Below, piece after piece: positions 1 through 6,472 of a DNA stretch of 10,908 bases. The number at the start of each line of letters is the position of its first letter. Positions within the stretch are counted from its first letter, which is position 1. The notes beneath the pieces were generated by a model, which was given only the letters and a program-made list of their open reading frames with translations, did no database searches and was not told the DNA's origin. This DNA comes from Bacteroidales bacterium UBA1754 (GTDB lineage Bacteria > Bacteroidota > Bacteroidia > Bacteroidales > Paludibacteraceae): assembly GCA_002315615.1 (NCBI GenBank), contig DCHK01000060.1:1-10908 (forward strand), read 5' to 3'. Position numbers and translations under genes: made by a program.

Positions 1-2369
1 TATGTAGCACCCGTAACACCCGATGCTTGGAATGTCATTTTTTCGCCTGGGCAAGCAGGAGTTGCATTGGTTACAGTAGGTGCATTCGGTTTCGCTTTCA
101 CCGTTACTGCTGCACCAGCGTGAGCCTCACAACCATTGTCGTTTACTACAAAATAGTAAGTTCCGCTATCGCCATTCGCTGCATTGTTTTTGGTAAATGT
201 AGTAGAATTTCCTGATAGGTTAGTAGCAGATTCCCAATTGCCAGTTGCTGAATATTTCCAAGAGTAAGTTGGATTAGAAGCACCATTAACCGAACCATTG
301 ATAGTTATCTGATTACCAGCGCAAAGTGATGTTGGATTTGCTGTTGCACTTACTGTCAAATTACCGTTTTTTACCAAACGATACATTTCTGTATAAGTAT
401 CTGCAGCACATTTATCATAAGAAATTTCTTGATCTACAGAAGTTTGTGTACCAATTTTCGCACGATAATAATATTGTGTTGCTTCAGGTGTTGCTTCATA
501 ATAATTATTGGTTGTTTTAGAACCAAGGTTAGTCCAATTTGTTCCATTCGTCGAACGTTGCCATATATAATAAGGCGTAGCACCTCCGAATTTATCAGCC
601 ATATTGCCACCACCAGGCAATTTAGCAGTAATACGAATCTTATTGGTAGAACATACCTCAGATTCTGTATTGCCATCATCATCCAATGCATTTACCTTCA
701 ACAAACATTTTGACACTGTAATATCATCGAGTGCCAAGTCATTACCATTATCACCCTCTTTATTGTTAACCACACGCACATTCCAATCGGAAGAGTTGTC
801 TGTTGTAAAAAGAATTTTTGCGTTAAACCAACCTTTATTTCCTTCGGGTTCAATAGCATCCGATGATTCATACAAAACATCGCCTTTATAAATGTTAAAT
901 TTAACACTCACATCACCCTCTCCTGGACCATTTTTGATATTGGCTATATATGCAGAAAATTCATAAGTAGTATTTGGACAAACAGAAGTCAATGCACGAC
1001 GATAAAAATAGTCGCCATTTCCACCTTTATTAGCATTTGCATTAACAAGCAAAAATCCAGAACCATCATTGGTGTGGCTACCTTTTACAGGCTGCGAATC
1101 TTTCCAATCCCAACAAGGCCACCAACCTCCATATTTCAAATCAGACACTACAGCATATTTAGCACCTCCAATAACGTAAGTGCTAGCACAACCACCACTT
1201 TCACAAGCACTTCCTGCAAACGAATAAACAGAACTTACAGAACCACCTGATGGTAAGTTGTAAAACTGTCCACCACAACTTGCGCTTCCTTCCATTTTGA
1301 ATGTTTCCTTAAACACCTCAACTTTATCTGCAGAACTACAACAAGAAGCACCTGTAATTTCTATTTCTTTCTCACTGTATTCACCTTCTGCCTTGTATTT
1401 ATCGGTACTTCCGTTTGCGGGACCTTCTATTGAAATTGTTTTAGTAGTAGCACCATTGATTTTAGAACCATTTTTGTACCAAGTATAAGTTCCGTTTGCA
1501 GAACCTAAACCGTATGCTGTCAATTTTAGAGGGTCAAATTCACAAACTTTGGTACTACCAGTAGAAGTTTGAATTTTCTCCTCTTCGCAACCCTTTACCT
1601 TAATATAATCAACTCCAAGAACAATTGGATTTGTCTCATTGTTTTTAGTAAATGTAATAGTGAAACCAGTCGTTGCGTCTCCAAACGTCATTTTAGCGGT
1701 AAAAATGGCATACGCACCATTCGCACTTACTTTCATCGCGTTGGGAATTTGATTTCCCCAACCATCCCAACCGCCAGAGCCATTGGTACCAGTCCATTGA
1801 AAATCTCCTTGACCATCGTGTGCATTATTTCCATTTCCTTCCCATTTTACAAGAATTTGATTATTCCAGTTACACCAAGAGCCACAACCTCCCGTTTGTG
1901 AAAGAGCCAAAACATTCCAAACTTTAAACTCTATGTAATATGTTTCTTTAGGTTTCAATCCATTAACCGTATACATCAAATATTGGTCATTCTCCGCTTG
2001 TTTTGGATTGATAACCAACATACCATCAGTTGGAATATCAGCATATTGAGAACTCAATACATTAGGATTCTTAACGATAGCATACTCCCTATTTGTATTT
2101 GGGTTATTAGCACCGTTATTCCAATCAGTATTTGTTTTAGAAAAACTTCCTGAACCTACGTATTTATATGCGGCATCATCAAAAGCAACTCCTCCTAAAT
2201 CAGTTTCTTTAATACTCCATCTTGTAGATGACGGGTCGTTGACATTTTCAAAAGTAATTTCTCTAATCACACGGTCTTTACATTCAACCGCAGCAAATAG
2301 CGAGCCCAAGGAAAGTGCCGAAAGTAGGCAACCAAGTGCAAACTTTCGCCAATTTTGTGAATAATTCAT
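1..2369 (-). CDS. Large secreted multi-domain (jelly-roll / Ig-like) protein, C-terminus beyond window
   Basis: An uninterrupted minus-strand frame runs from an ATG at 2369 to the left edge, about 789 codons with no stop. Residues 1-27 look like a Sec signal peptide: a W-R-K start, then a hydrophobic core ending LFAA. Residues ~30-260 resemble a galactose-binding-like or carbohydrate-binding jelly-roll, ending in a GVDYIKVKGC strand. An Ig-like stretch with paired cysteines follows (~262-345). A second jelly-roll-like module (~350-553) ends LALDDITVSKC. Ig/PKD-like segments come next (~554-655 and ~667-755), and another begins at ~758. Composition is rich in Asn, Gly, Thr, Ser and Trp. Such architectures are typical of Bacteroidetes cell-surface proteins exported by the type IX system, but the C-terminal sorting domain that would prove this is outside the window. 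Substrate and function are unknown. It follows the metK terminator, so it should have its own promoter in 2370-2490, where I found no convincing -7 box. Confidence 0.85.
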   Translation of the reverse strand, partial: MNYSQNWRKFALGCLLSALSLGSLFAAVECKDRVIREITFENVNDPSSTRWSIKETDLGGVAFDDAAYKYVGSGSFSKTNTDWNNGANNPNTNREYAIVKNPNVLSSQYADIPTDGMLVINPKQAENDQYLMYTVNGLKPKETYYIEFKVWNVLALSQTGGCGSWCNWNNQILVKWEGNGNNAHDGQGDFQWTGTNGSGGWDGWGNQIPNAMKVSANGAYAIFTAKMTFGDATTGFTITFTKNNETNPIVLGVDYIKVKGCEEEKIQTSTGSTKVCEFDPLKLTAYGLGSANGTYTWYKNGSKINGATTKTISIEGPANGSTDKYKAEGEYSEKEIEITGASCCSSADKVEVFKETFKMEGSASCGGQFYNLPSGGSVSSVYSFAGSACESGGCASTYVIGGAKYAVVSDLKYGGWWPCWDWKDSQPVKGSHTNDGSGFLLVNANANKGGNGDYFYRRALTSVCPNTTYEFSAYIANIKNGPGEGDVSVKFNIYKGDVLYESSDAIEPEGNKGWFNAKILFTTDNSSDWNVRVVNNKEGDNGNDLALDDITVSKCLLKVNALDDDGNTESEVCSTNKIRITAKLPGGGNMADKFGGATPYYIWQRSTNGTNWTNLGSKTTNNYYEATPEATQYYYRAKIGTQTSVDQEISYDKCAADTYTEMYRLVKNGNLTVSATANPTSLCAGNQITINGSVNGASNPTYSWKYSATGNWESATNLSGNSTTFTKNNAANGDSGTYYFVVNDNGCEAHAGAAVTVKAKPNAPTVTNATPACPGEKMTFQASGVTGAT

Positions 2370-2487
2370 AAAAGTATAGATTTTCGTTATAGTATTAAAA
2401 TTTAAAATTTAAGTCGGCAATTTTACGAATTATTTTTTGAAAAACCAAAAAAATACTTCCAAAATGAATGATTTTTTACCTTAATGC

Positions 2488-2530
2488 AAAAAAATCGGTT
2501 CGTTCATCTTTTTTTTGACGAACGAACCGA
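2488..2530 (-). terminator. Intrinsic terminator of metK
   Basis: On the minus strand, 21 nt after the metK stop, an 11-bp perfect stem (arms 2520-2530 and 2495-2505, TCGGTTCGTTC with its complement) extends by two more pairs across one mismatch. It closes on a loop of eight A and is followed immediately by seven T (2488-2494). This is a textbook Rho-independent terminator for transcription running leftwards. No T tract follows it on the plus strand, so it looks one-directional. Confidence 0.9.
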
Positions 2531-2551
2531 GCAAATAGTTTTCGTTTTTTT

Positions 2552-3838
2552 TTACAATCCGAATTCCTTACGAATGACATTTACATAATCGAGTTTTTCC
2601 CAAGTGAAAAGTTCCACTTTTTTCTTGATTATTTTTTTATCGGAAGTCTCAAAACGCTTTTCCACCACCTGCGATTCACGTCCCATATGGCCATAAGCCG
2701 CCGTTTCGGCATAAATAGGATTGCGTAATTTCAAACGCTCTTCTATTGCCTTTGGACGCATATCGAAAATTTTGCCCACTTTTTCGGCTATTTTGCCATC
2801 GGAAAGTTTCACGTTAGATTTTCCGTAGGTATTCACGTAAATACTCATCGGTTTTGCTACACCAATGGCGTATGCAACCTGAACGAGCACCTCATTTGCC
2901 ACGCCTGCAGCCACAAGGTTTTTGGCAATATGACGGGCAGCGTAGGCAGCACTGCGGTCAACTTTTGAAGGGTCTTTACCAGAAAATGCTCCACCACCGT
3001 GCGCACCTTTTCCTCCGTAGGTATCGACAATAATTTTACGACCGGTGAGACCCGTATCGCCGTGAGGACCACCAATAACAAATTTGCCAGTTGGGTTTAC
3101 ATATAGTATATATGATTCGTCGAAAAGCATTTGCACACGAGCAGGCAAAGTTTTCAGCACACGCGGAATAAGAATTGTTTCTACATCTTTGCGAATCTGT
3201 TCAAGCATTTGTTTGTCGGCTTCGTCTTGCGCTTTTTTAGTATTGTCGGTAGGCAACACAAACTCATCGTGTTGCGTAGAAATAACGATTGTGTGAATTC
3301 TGCGTGGTTGATTGTTATTGTCGTATTCAATTGTTACCTGACTTTTGGCATCGGGACGGAGATAGGTCATTTGTTTGCCCTCTTTGCGAATGGCAGCCAA
3401 TTCTAGCAAAAGTTTATGCGAGAGGTCGAGCGAAAGAGGCATATAATTGTCAGTTTCGTTAGTAGCATAACCGAACATCATACCTTGGTCGCCAGCGCCT
3501 TGATTCATTGGGTCTTTGCGTTCCACACCACGATTGATATCGTCAGATTGTTCGTGAAGTGCCACCAAAACGCCACACGACTCTGCATCGAATTTATATT
3601 CACTTTTGGTGTAACCTATTTGTTTTATCACACGGCGAACTGTTTTTTGCACATCGATGTGTGCTTCGGATTTCACTTCGCCAGCCACTATTGCTTGTCC
3701 CGTTGTAACAAGCGTTTCGCAAGCCACTTTTGATTGCGCGTCTTGTGCCAAATACTCATCAAGTATAGCGTCAGAAATTTGGTCTGCCACTTTGTCGGGA
3801 TGTCCTTCCGACACCGATTCTGAAGTAAAATAATACAT
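2552..3838 (-). CDS. metK: S-adenosylmethionine synthetase (methionine adenosyltransferase)
   Basis: MetK makes S-adenosylmethionine, phosphate and pyrophosphate from methionine and ATP in the cytoplasm. All family signatures are visible: GHPDK near the N-terminus (residues 12-16, including the catalytic His), GAGDQGMMFGYA (114-125), GGPHGDTGLTGRK (256-268), and the Gly-rich phosphate-binding segment GGGAFSGKDPSKVDRS (281-296). The length of 428 aa is longer than the ~383 aa enterobacterial enzyme but, as I recall, usual for Bacteroidetes. The start MYYFTSESVSEGHPDK matches the family N-terminus closely, so no alternative start is needed. The gene appears monocistronic: a long 5' leader carries a SAM-II-like aptamer and an intrinsic terminator follows the stop. 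Together they suggest feedback control by the enzyme's own product. No frameshift or missing catalytic residue was seen. Confidence 0.98.
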   Translation of the reverse strand: MYYFTSESVSEGHPDKVADQISDAILDEYLAQDAQSKVACETLVTTGQAIVAGEVKSEAHIDVQKTVRRVIKQIGYTKSEYKFDAESCGVLVALHEQSDDINRGVERKDPMNQGAGDQGMMFGYATNETDNYMPLSLDLSHKLLLELAAIRKEGKQMTYLRPDAKSQVTIEYDNNNQPRRIHTIVISTQHDEFVLPTDNTKKAQDEADKQMLEQIRKDVETILIPRVLKTLPARVQMLFDESYILYVNPTGKFVIGGPHGDTGLTGRKIIVDTYGGKGAHGGGAFSGKDPSKVDRSAAYAARHIAKNLVAAGVANEVLVQVAYAIGVAKPMSIYVNTYGKSNVKLSDGKIAEKVGKIFDMRPKAIEERLKLRNPIYAETAAYGHMGRESQVVEKRFETSDKKIIKKKVELFTWEKLDYVNVIRKEFGL

Positions 3839-3847
3839 AGTTGTATA

Positions 3848-3879
3848 ATTAAGAATTATGAATTTTGAATTAAGAATTA
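3848..3879. repeat. Period-7 AT-rich tandem repeat in the metK leader
   Basis: Four consecutive 7-nt units on plus (ATTAAGA, ATTATGA, ATTTTGA, ATTAAGA) are followed by ATTA. The tract ends about 9 nt from the metK start codon. Its 20 bp at 3861-3880 are the exact reverse complement of 4777-4796, on the other side of the RNase H gene. Confidence 0.85.
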
Positions 3880-3893
3880 CACACGTAATTATT

Positions 3894-3924
3894 CAAAAAT
3901 ATAACTATGGTAAGATTTGGCAAG
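3894..3924 (-). promoter_or_regulatory. Candidate proximal metK promoter, downstream of the aptamer
   Basis: On the minus strand CTTG (3921-3924), then exactly 19 nt, then TATTTTTG (3894-3901), fits the Bacteroidetes TTTG-N19-TAnnTTTG pattern with one -33 mismatch. A start near 3887-3891 would give a leader of ~50 nt lacking the SAM-II-like element. The surrounding sequence is very AT-rich, so a chance match is possible. Confidence 0.4.
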
Positions 3925-3945
3925 AAGCCGAAAAGAGAAGAAAAA

Positions 3946-3991
3946 TTTTAGCATTTTTTCTCGTGGTTGCAAGCAATCAAATCTGTCCACG
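3946..3991 (-). ncRNA. SAM-II-like riboswitch aptamer in the metK leader
   Basis: Read on the minus strand, the leader carries the landmarks of the SAM-II (metA/metX) riboswitch in the right order. These are P1 5' strand CGTGG (3987-3991), GATTTG (3978-3983), GCTTGCA (3968-3974), P1 3' strand CCACG (3962-3966), an A-rich linker, and GCTAAAA (3946-3952). SAM-II RNAs bind S-adenosylmethionine in an H-type pseudoknot, and the GAUUU and GCUAAA segments form the triplex. It stands directly upstream of metK, whose product is the ligand. Deviations from the alphaproteobacterial form as I remember it: three nt rather than one between P1 and GATTTG, and weak pseudoknot pairing (a GCA/TGC trio plus A-T pairs). 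It begins ~110 nt before the metK ATG, further than usual. The class is assigned from memory of the consensus; no covariance search was run. Confidence 0.72.
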
Positions 3992-4004
3992 TTGTATTTC
4001 GACA

Positions 4005-4035
4005 CAAAGGTACTGTTTAATTTTGAAATATGAAA
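4005..4035 (-). promoter_or_regulatory. Distal metK promoter, upstream of the aptamer
   Basis: TACCTTTG (minus strand, 4005-4012) is a perfect TAnnTTTG -7 box, with TTTC (4032-4035) 19 nt upstream as a three-of-four -33 match. Transcription starting near 4000 would place the SAM-II-like aptamer at the extreme 5' end of a ~160-nt metK leader. Confidence 0.65.
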
Positions 4036-4087
4036 GAAAATAGGAGGTTAAAAAATATTTTGCGGACACCTATGAAATAAAATTCTT

Positions 4088-4708
4088 TTATTTTCTTCCA
4101 AAATCTGCGGGAATTTCGCCCCATTCGGCAGTTTCCCATTTCACGATTTGAGTGCGGTATTCATTCGTTGCTAACCATTTTTCGGCACGACGAATAAGGT
4201 CGAAAAGGACTTTGTTTTTGGTGGTTTCTTGCAATTTTGTGCGACATTTTTTTGCTTTCACCCAACTGATGGCGTTTGCGCTGTCGGAGTACAATGCAAG
4301 TGTAGAATTATTTTGCTTTAGCAAAGCAAGTCCGTGCACTATGGCTAAAAATTCGCCGATGTTGTTTGTACCTTCTTCAAAAGGTCCATTGTGAAAAATT
4401 TGTTCGCCCGTGTCGGTCATCACACCTCGATATTCTACTAAACCTGGATTTCCACTGCAAGCGGCATCTACAGCTAATGCGTGAATTTTGGGTTTGGTGG
4501 TTGATGTGGATTTTTTTTCAGTAGCATCTTTGCCGATGTATTCGCTCGGACTACATTTGAAGGCGTTTTCGGCTTCGCTTTGCGTGGCGAAAGATTTGTA
4601 TTTGGCATTGGCAAAATTCTCAATTTTCTTTTTGCATTCTTCCCACGAAAAGAAAATACCTTTTTCCTTTCCTTCCCAAACCACATAGAATTTCTGCTTT
4701 TTTGCCAT
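4088..4708 (-). CDS. rnhA: Ribonuclease H1 with N-terminal viroplasmin-like RNA:DNA-hybrid-binding domain
   Basis: Cleaves the RNA strand of RNA:DNA hybrids during replication, R-loop removal and repair. Residues 1-52 form a caulimovirus viroplasmin-like (hybrid-binding) domain: KFYVVWEGKEKGIFFSWEEC, then ATQSEAENAF. A Lys/Ser/Thr linker (~60-73) leads into the RNase H fold from ~74. The four carboxylates are visible: D81 (VDAACSGNPG), E119 (NNIGEF), D142 (YSDS) and D202 (IPADFGRK). The E. coli-type HxGxxxNE loop with its helper histidine is replaced by a WGEIPADF ending, which I believe is usual for this Bacteroidetes subfamily. Length (206 aa) suits the two-domain form. The ATG at 4708 starts MAKKQKFYVVW right at the hybrid-binding domain. 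It is separated from cysH by 111 nt and from metK by 249 nt, both filled partly with short tandem repeats. No clear promoter was identified. Confidence 0.9.
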   Translation of the reverse strand: MAKKQKFYVVWEGKEKGIFFSWEECKKKIENFANAKYKSFATQSEAENAFKCSPSEYIGKDATEKKSTSTTKPKIHALAVDAACSGNPGLVEYRGVMTDTGEQIFHNGPFEEGTNNIGEFLAIVHGLALLKQNNSTLALYSDSANAISWVKAKKCRTKLQETTKNKVLFDLIRRAEKWLATNEYRTQIVKWETAEWGEIPADFGRK

Positions 4709-4713
4709 TTGAC

Positions 4714-4737
4714 AGTTAAAAGTTAAGAGTTAAGAGT
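4714..4737. repeat. Period-7 tandem repeat upstream of the RNase H gene
   Basis: On plus the units AGTTAAA, AGTTAAG, AGTTAAG are followed by AGT, three copies and a remnant of a 7-nt unit. The tract starts 6 nt from the rnhA start codon. Confidence 0.85.
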
Positions 4738-4738
4738 G

Positions 4739-4767
4739 TTTATTTGCTTATTTGTTTATTTGTTTCG
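4739..4767. repeat. Period-8 T-rich tandem repeat
   Basis: On plus the units TTTATTTG, CTTATTTG, TTTATTTG are followed by the truncated TTTCG. It directly abuts the AGTTAAG tract, so two unrelated microsatellite-like tracts are joined within the same 111-nt gap between cysH and rnhA. Confidence 0.75.
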
Positions 4768-4779
4768 CTTTACTCGGTA

Positions 4780-4810
4780 ATTCTTAATTCAAAATTCTTA
4801 ATTCAAAATT
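4780..4810. repeat. Period-7/14 tandem repeat between cysH and rnhA
   Basis: The 14-mer ATTCTTAATTCAAA occurs twice without interruption (4780-4793 and 4794-4807), followed by ATT. Each 14-mer is itself two 7-nt units (ATTCTTA, ATTCAAA). It is the reverse-complement family of the tract at 3848-3879 and ends 9 nt from the cysH stop codon. Confidence 0.88.
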
Positions 4811-4819
4811 ATCAAGTAA

Positions 4820-5518
4820 TTACCTTTTGTGTAGTCCGCACTCGCGATGTTCGGGGTCTTCCCACCACCAACGACCAGAACGTACATCTTCGCCCTTCTC
4901 AATGGCTCGTGTGCAAGGTTGGCAACCGATGCTTGCAAAACCTTTGTCGTAAAGTTTGTTGTAGGGCACAGCGTTCGCCTTTATGTAGTCCCAAACTTGT
5001 TCTTCAGTCCAATTGATAAGTGGATTGACTTTTATCAGTCCGTTAAGGGTGTCTTCTTCTATCATTCGCATATCGTGGCGAGTGACAGATTGCTCTTTTC
5101 TAAGTCCACAAATCCAAGCATCAAGTCCTTCAAATGCACGTTTTAGTGGTTCGAGTTTTCTGTATTGGCAACAAAGATGGCGTTTTTCAATGCTTTCGTA
5201 AAAAAAGTTTACGCCTCCATTGTCTGTAACCATTTTTTCGATATTTTCTGCTTTAGGAAAATACACTTTCAGTTTGATGCCATATTTCATATTTGTACGG
5301 TCAATCAAACTATATGTTTCGGGAAAAAGTCGTCCAGTGTCGAGCGTGAAAATTTTTGCGTCCTTTTTTATTTTTAGAATCATATCCGTGAGAACTTGGT
5401 CTTCAATACTCAAACTTGACGAGAGCGCAATTCTGTCGCCAAATTCGTTCAAAAAGAATTTCAGCACTTCTTCGGGCGACTTGTTCTCATATTGTTCGTT
5501 TAATGATTCTATGTTCAT
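4820..5518 (-). CDS. cysH: Adenylylsulfate / phosphoadenylylsulfate reductase, [4Fe-4S] type
   Basis: Reduces activated sulfate (APS or PAPS) to sulfite with thioredoxin as donor, feeding assimilatory cysteine and methionine synthesis in the cytoplasm. An ATP-pyrophosphatase-like core starts at ~29 (RIALSSSLSIEDQVL), followed by FTLDTGRLFPETY (57-69). The iron-sulfur cysteines C116-C117 (HLCCQYRK) and C199-x-x-C202 (IGCQPC) are both present. The catalytic C-terminal ECGLH carries C227. Having all four cluster cysteines points to the APS-reductase branch rather than the cluster-free E. coli PAPS-reductase branch. Length (232 aa) fits. The frame starts at an ATG at 5518, and residues 1-28 form a short N-terminal helix as in relatives. 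No ATP sulfurylase or sulfite reductase gene is adjacent. The upstream neighbour is pstB, 111 nt away, and no -7 box was seen in that gap, so read-through from pst is possible but unproven. Confidence 0.93.
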   Translation of the reverse strand: MNIESLNEQYENKSPEEVLKFFLNEFGDRIALSSSLSIEDQVLTDMILKIKKDAKIFTLDTGRLFPETYSLIDRTNMKYGIKLKVYFPKAENIEKMVTDNGGVNFFYESIEKRHLCCQYRKLEPLKRAFEGLDAWICGLRKEQSVTRHDMRMIEEDTLNGLIKVNPLINWTEEQVWDYIKANAVPYNKLYDKGFASIGCQPCTRAIEKGEDVRSGRWWWEDPEHRECGLHKR

Positions 5519-5594
5519 TGGTGTTTAATCGTATAATTGAATTATTGGACTATTGGTTTATTAGCACATTGACTAATTTGCTAATTATTTTTAT

Positions 5595-5622
5595 TTCTCA
5601 CTTCTCACTTCTCACTCCTCAT
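5595..5622. repeat. Period-7 pyrimidine tandem repeat between pstB and cysH
   Basis: On plus TTCTCAC is repeated three times exactly (5595-5615), followed by a degenerate fourth unit TCCTCAT. It lies just beyond the pstB stop codon. In the same gap, ATTAGCA (5560-5566) and TGCTAAT (5579-5585) form a 7-bp inverted repeat with a 12-nt loop but no following T tract in the pst direction. Confidence 0.88.
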
Positions 5623-5629
5623 TTCTAAT

Positions 5630-6472
5630 TTAACTAAACGCTCCTTCCAAATATTTTTTTGTGAGTTCATTTTGCGGATTTTCAAACACTTGCGATGCTT
5701 CGCCCGCTTCTACTATTTCGCCGAGATACATAAAAACAACGTAATCGGCAATGCGTCGAGCTTGGCGTAATGTGTGCGTTACCATCACAATGGAATAATC
5801 TCTTTTCAGATTTACGAAAAGTTCTTCTATTGTTTTGCTCGAAATTGGGTCGAGAGCGCTGGTAGCTTCGTCTGCCAAAATAATTTGTGGTTCTACTGCC
5901 AAACTGCGTGCCAAGCAAAGTCGTTGCTGTTGACCGATTGAAAGCCTTACGGCAGGTGTGTTCAGTCGGTCTTTCACTTCCTCCCAAAGTCCAGCCGCTT
6001 TCAAATAATGTTCAACAATTTTGTCGAGATTTTTGCGGTTTTTAATGCCGTGTATGCGACAGCCGTATGCCACATTGTCGTAAATCGACATTGGTAGTGG
6101 ACAAGGTCGTTGCGAAACCAATCCGACCTTTCGTCGGTGGTGCGTTAAATCTTCGTTCTCGCTCAAAATATTTTTGCCGTGAAGCATAATTTTACCATCG
6201 ACATTTAGCCCTTCAACCGAATCAATCAGGCGATTGAAAGTTTTGAGCAATGTAGATTTTCCACAACCCGAAGGACCTATAATGCAAGTGATTTTTTTGT
6301 CTGGGATTTGTACGTTTAAGTTTTTCAAAATATGATTTCCCTTAATGTACAAATTAAGATTTTCCACCGATATTTCAGACGAATCGTTGTCGCTCACAAA
6401 TTTACGGTCGGGCGTAGCATTGCTGAGCAATTCTGATGTGGTGAATAATTTATCGAGAAAAGGAATTTTCAT
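5630..6472 (-). CDS. pstB: Phosphate ABC transporter ATP-binding protein
   Basis: ATPase subunit that powers phosphate import through PstC-PstA on the cytoplasmic side of the inner membrane. Visible elements: Walker A GPSGCGKST (66-74), Q-loop Q121 in VSQRPCPLP, signature LSIGQQQRL (177-185), Walker B IILADE (197-202) with D-loop SALDP (205-209), and H-loop H233 in MVTHTL. The signature has Ile where LSGGQ has its first Gly; the essential Ser, second Gly and Gln are kept, so an active ATPase is expected. A ~33-residue N-terminal extension precedes the ABC domain, at the long end for this family. An internal start is conceivable, but this ATG forms a TAATG overlap with pstA, which supports it. 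It is the last pst gene; no phoU follows within the window. Confidence 0.95.
   Translation of the reverse strand: MKIPFLDKLFTTSELLSNATPDRKFVSDNDSSEISVENLNLYIKGNHILKNLNVQIPDKKITCIIGPSGCGKSTLLKTFNRLIDSVEGLNVDGKIMLHGKNILSENEDLTHHRRKVGLVSQRPCPLPMSIYDNVAYGCRIHGIKNRKNLDKIVEHYLKAAGLWEEVKDRLNTPAVRLSIGQQQRLCLARSLAVEPQIILADEATSALDPISSKTIEELFVNLKRDYSIVMVTHTLRQARRIADYVVFMYLGEIVEAGEASQVFENPQNELTKKYLEGAFS

Noticed and set aside
2370..2490. A promoter for the large secreted protein.
   Set aside because: No TAnnTTTG element was found on the minus strand; only A/T runs with wrong spacing, so no site can be named.
3084..3733. Open frames on the plus strand opposite metK (and similar ones opposite cysH, fabD and pst).
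   Set aside because: They lie antisense to well-conserved genes, have no recognisable domains or start signals, and are explained by codon bias of the real gene on the other strand.
3922..3932. GGCTTCTTGCC in the metK leader as a terminator hairpin for the riboswitch.
   Set aside because: Only three base pairs and no T tract; it would not terminate transcription by itself.
4075..4093. Perfect AAATAAAA / TTTTATTT palindrome overlapping the rnhA stop codon, as a terminator.
   Set aside because: It is an A-T-only stem with no T tract after it in the direction of rnhA transcription, so too weak to call.
4804..4811. TAATTTTG on the minus strand as an rnhA -7 box.
   Set aside because: It arises from the repeat tract itself and has no -33 match at 19-21 nt; AT-rich repeats give such matches by chance.
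5560..5585. ATTAGCA...TGCTAAT inverted repeat as the pst operon terminator.
   Set aside because: Only 7 bp with a 12-nt loop, mostly A-T, and followed in the transcription direction by AAACC rather than a T run.
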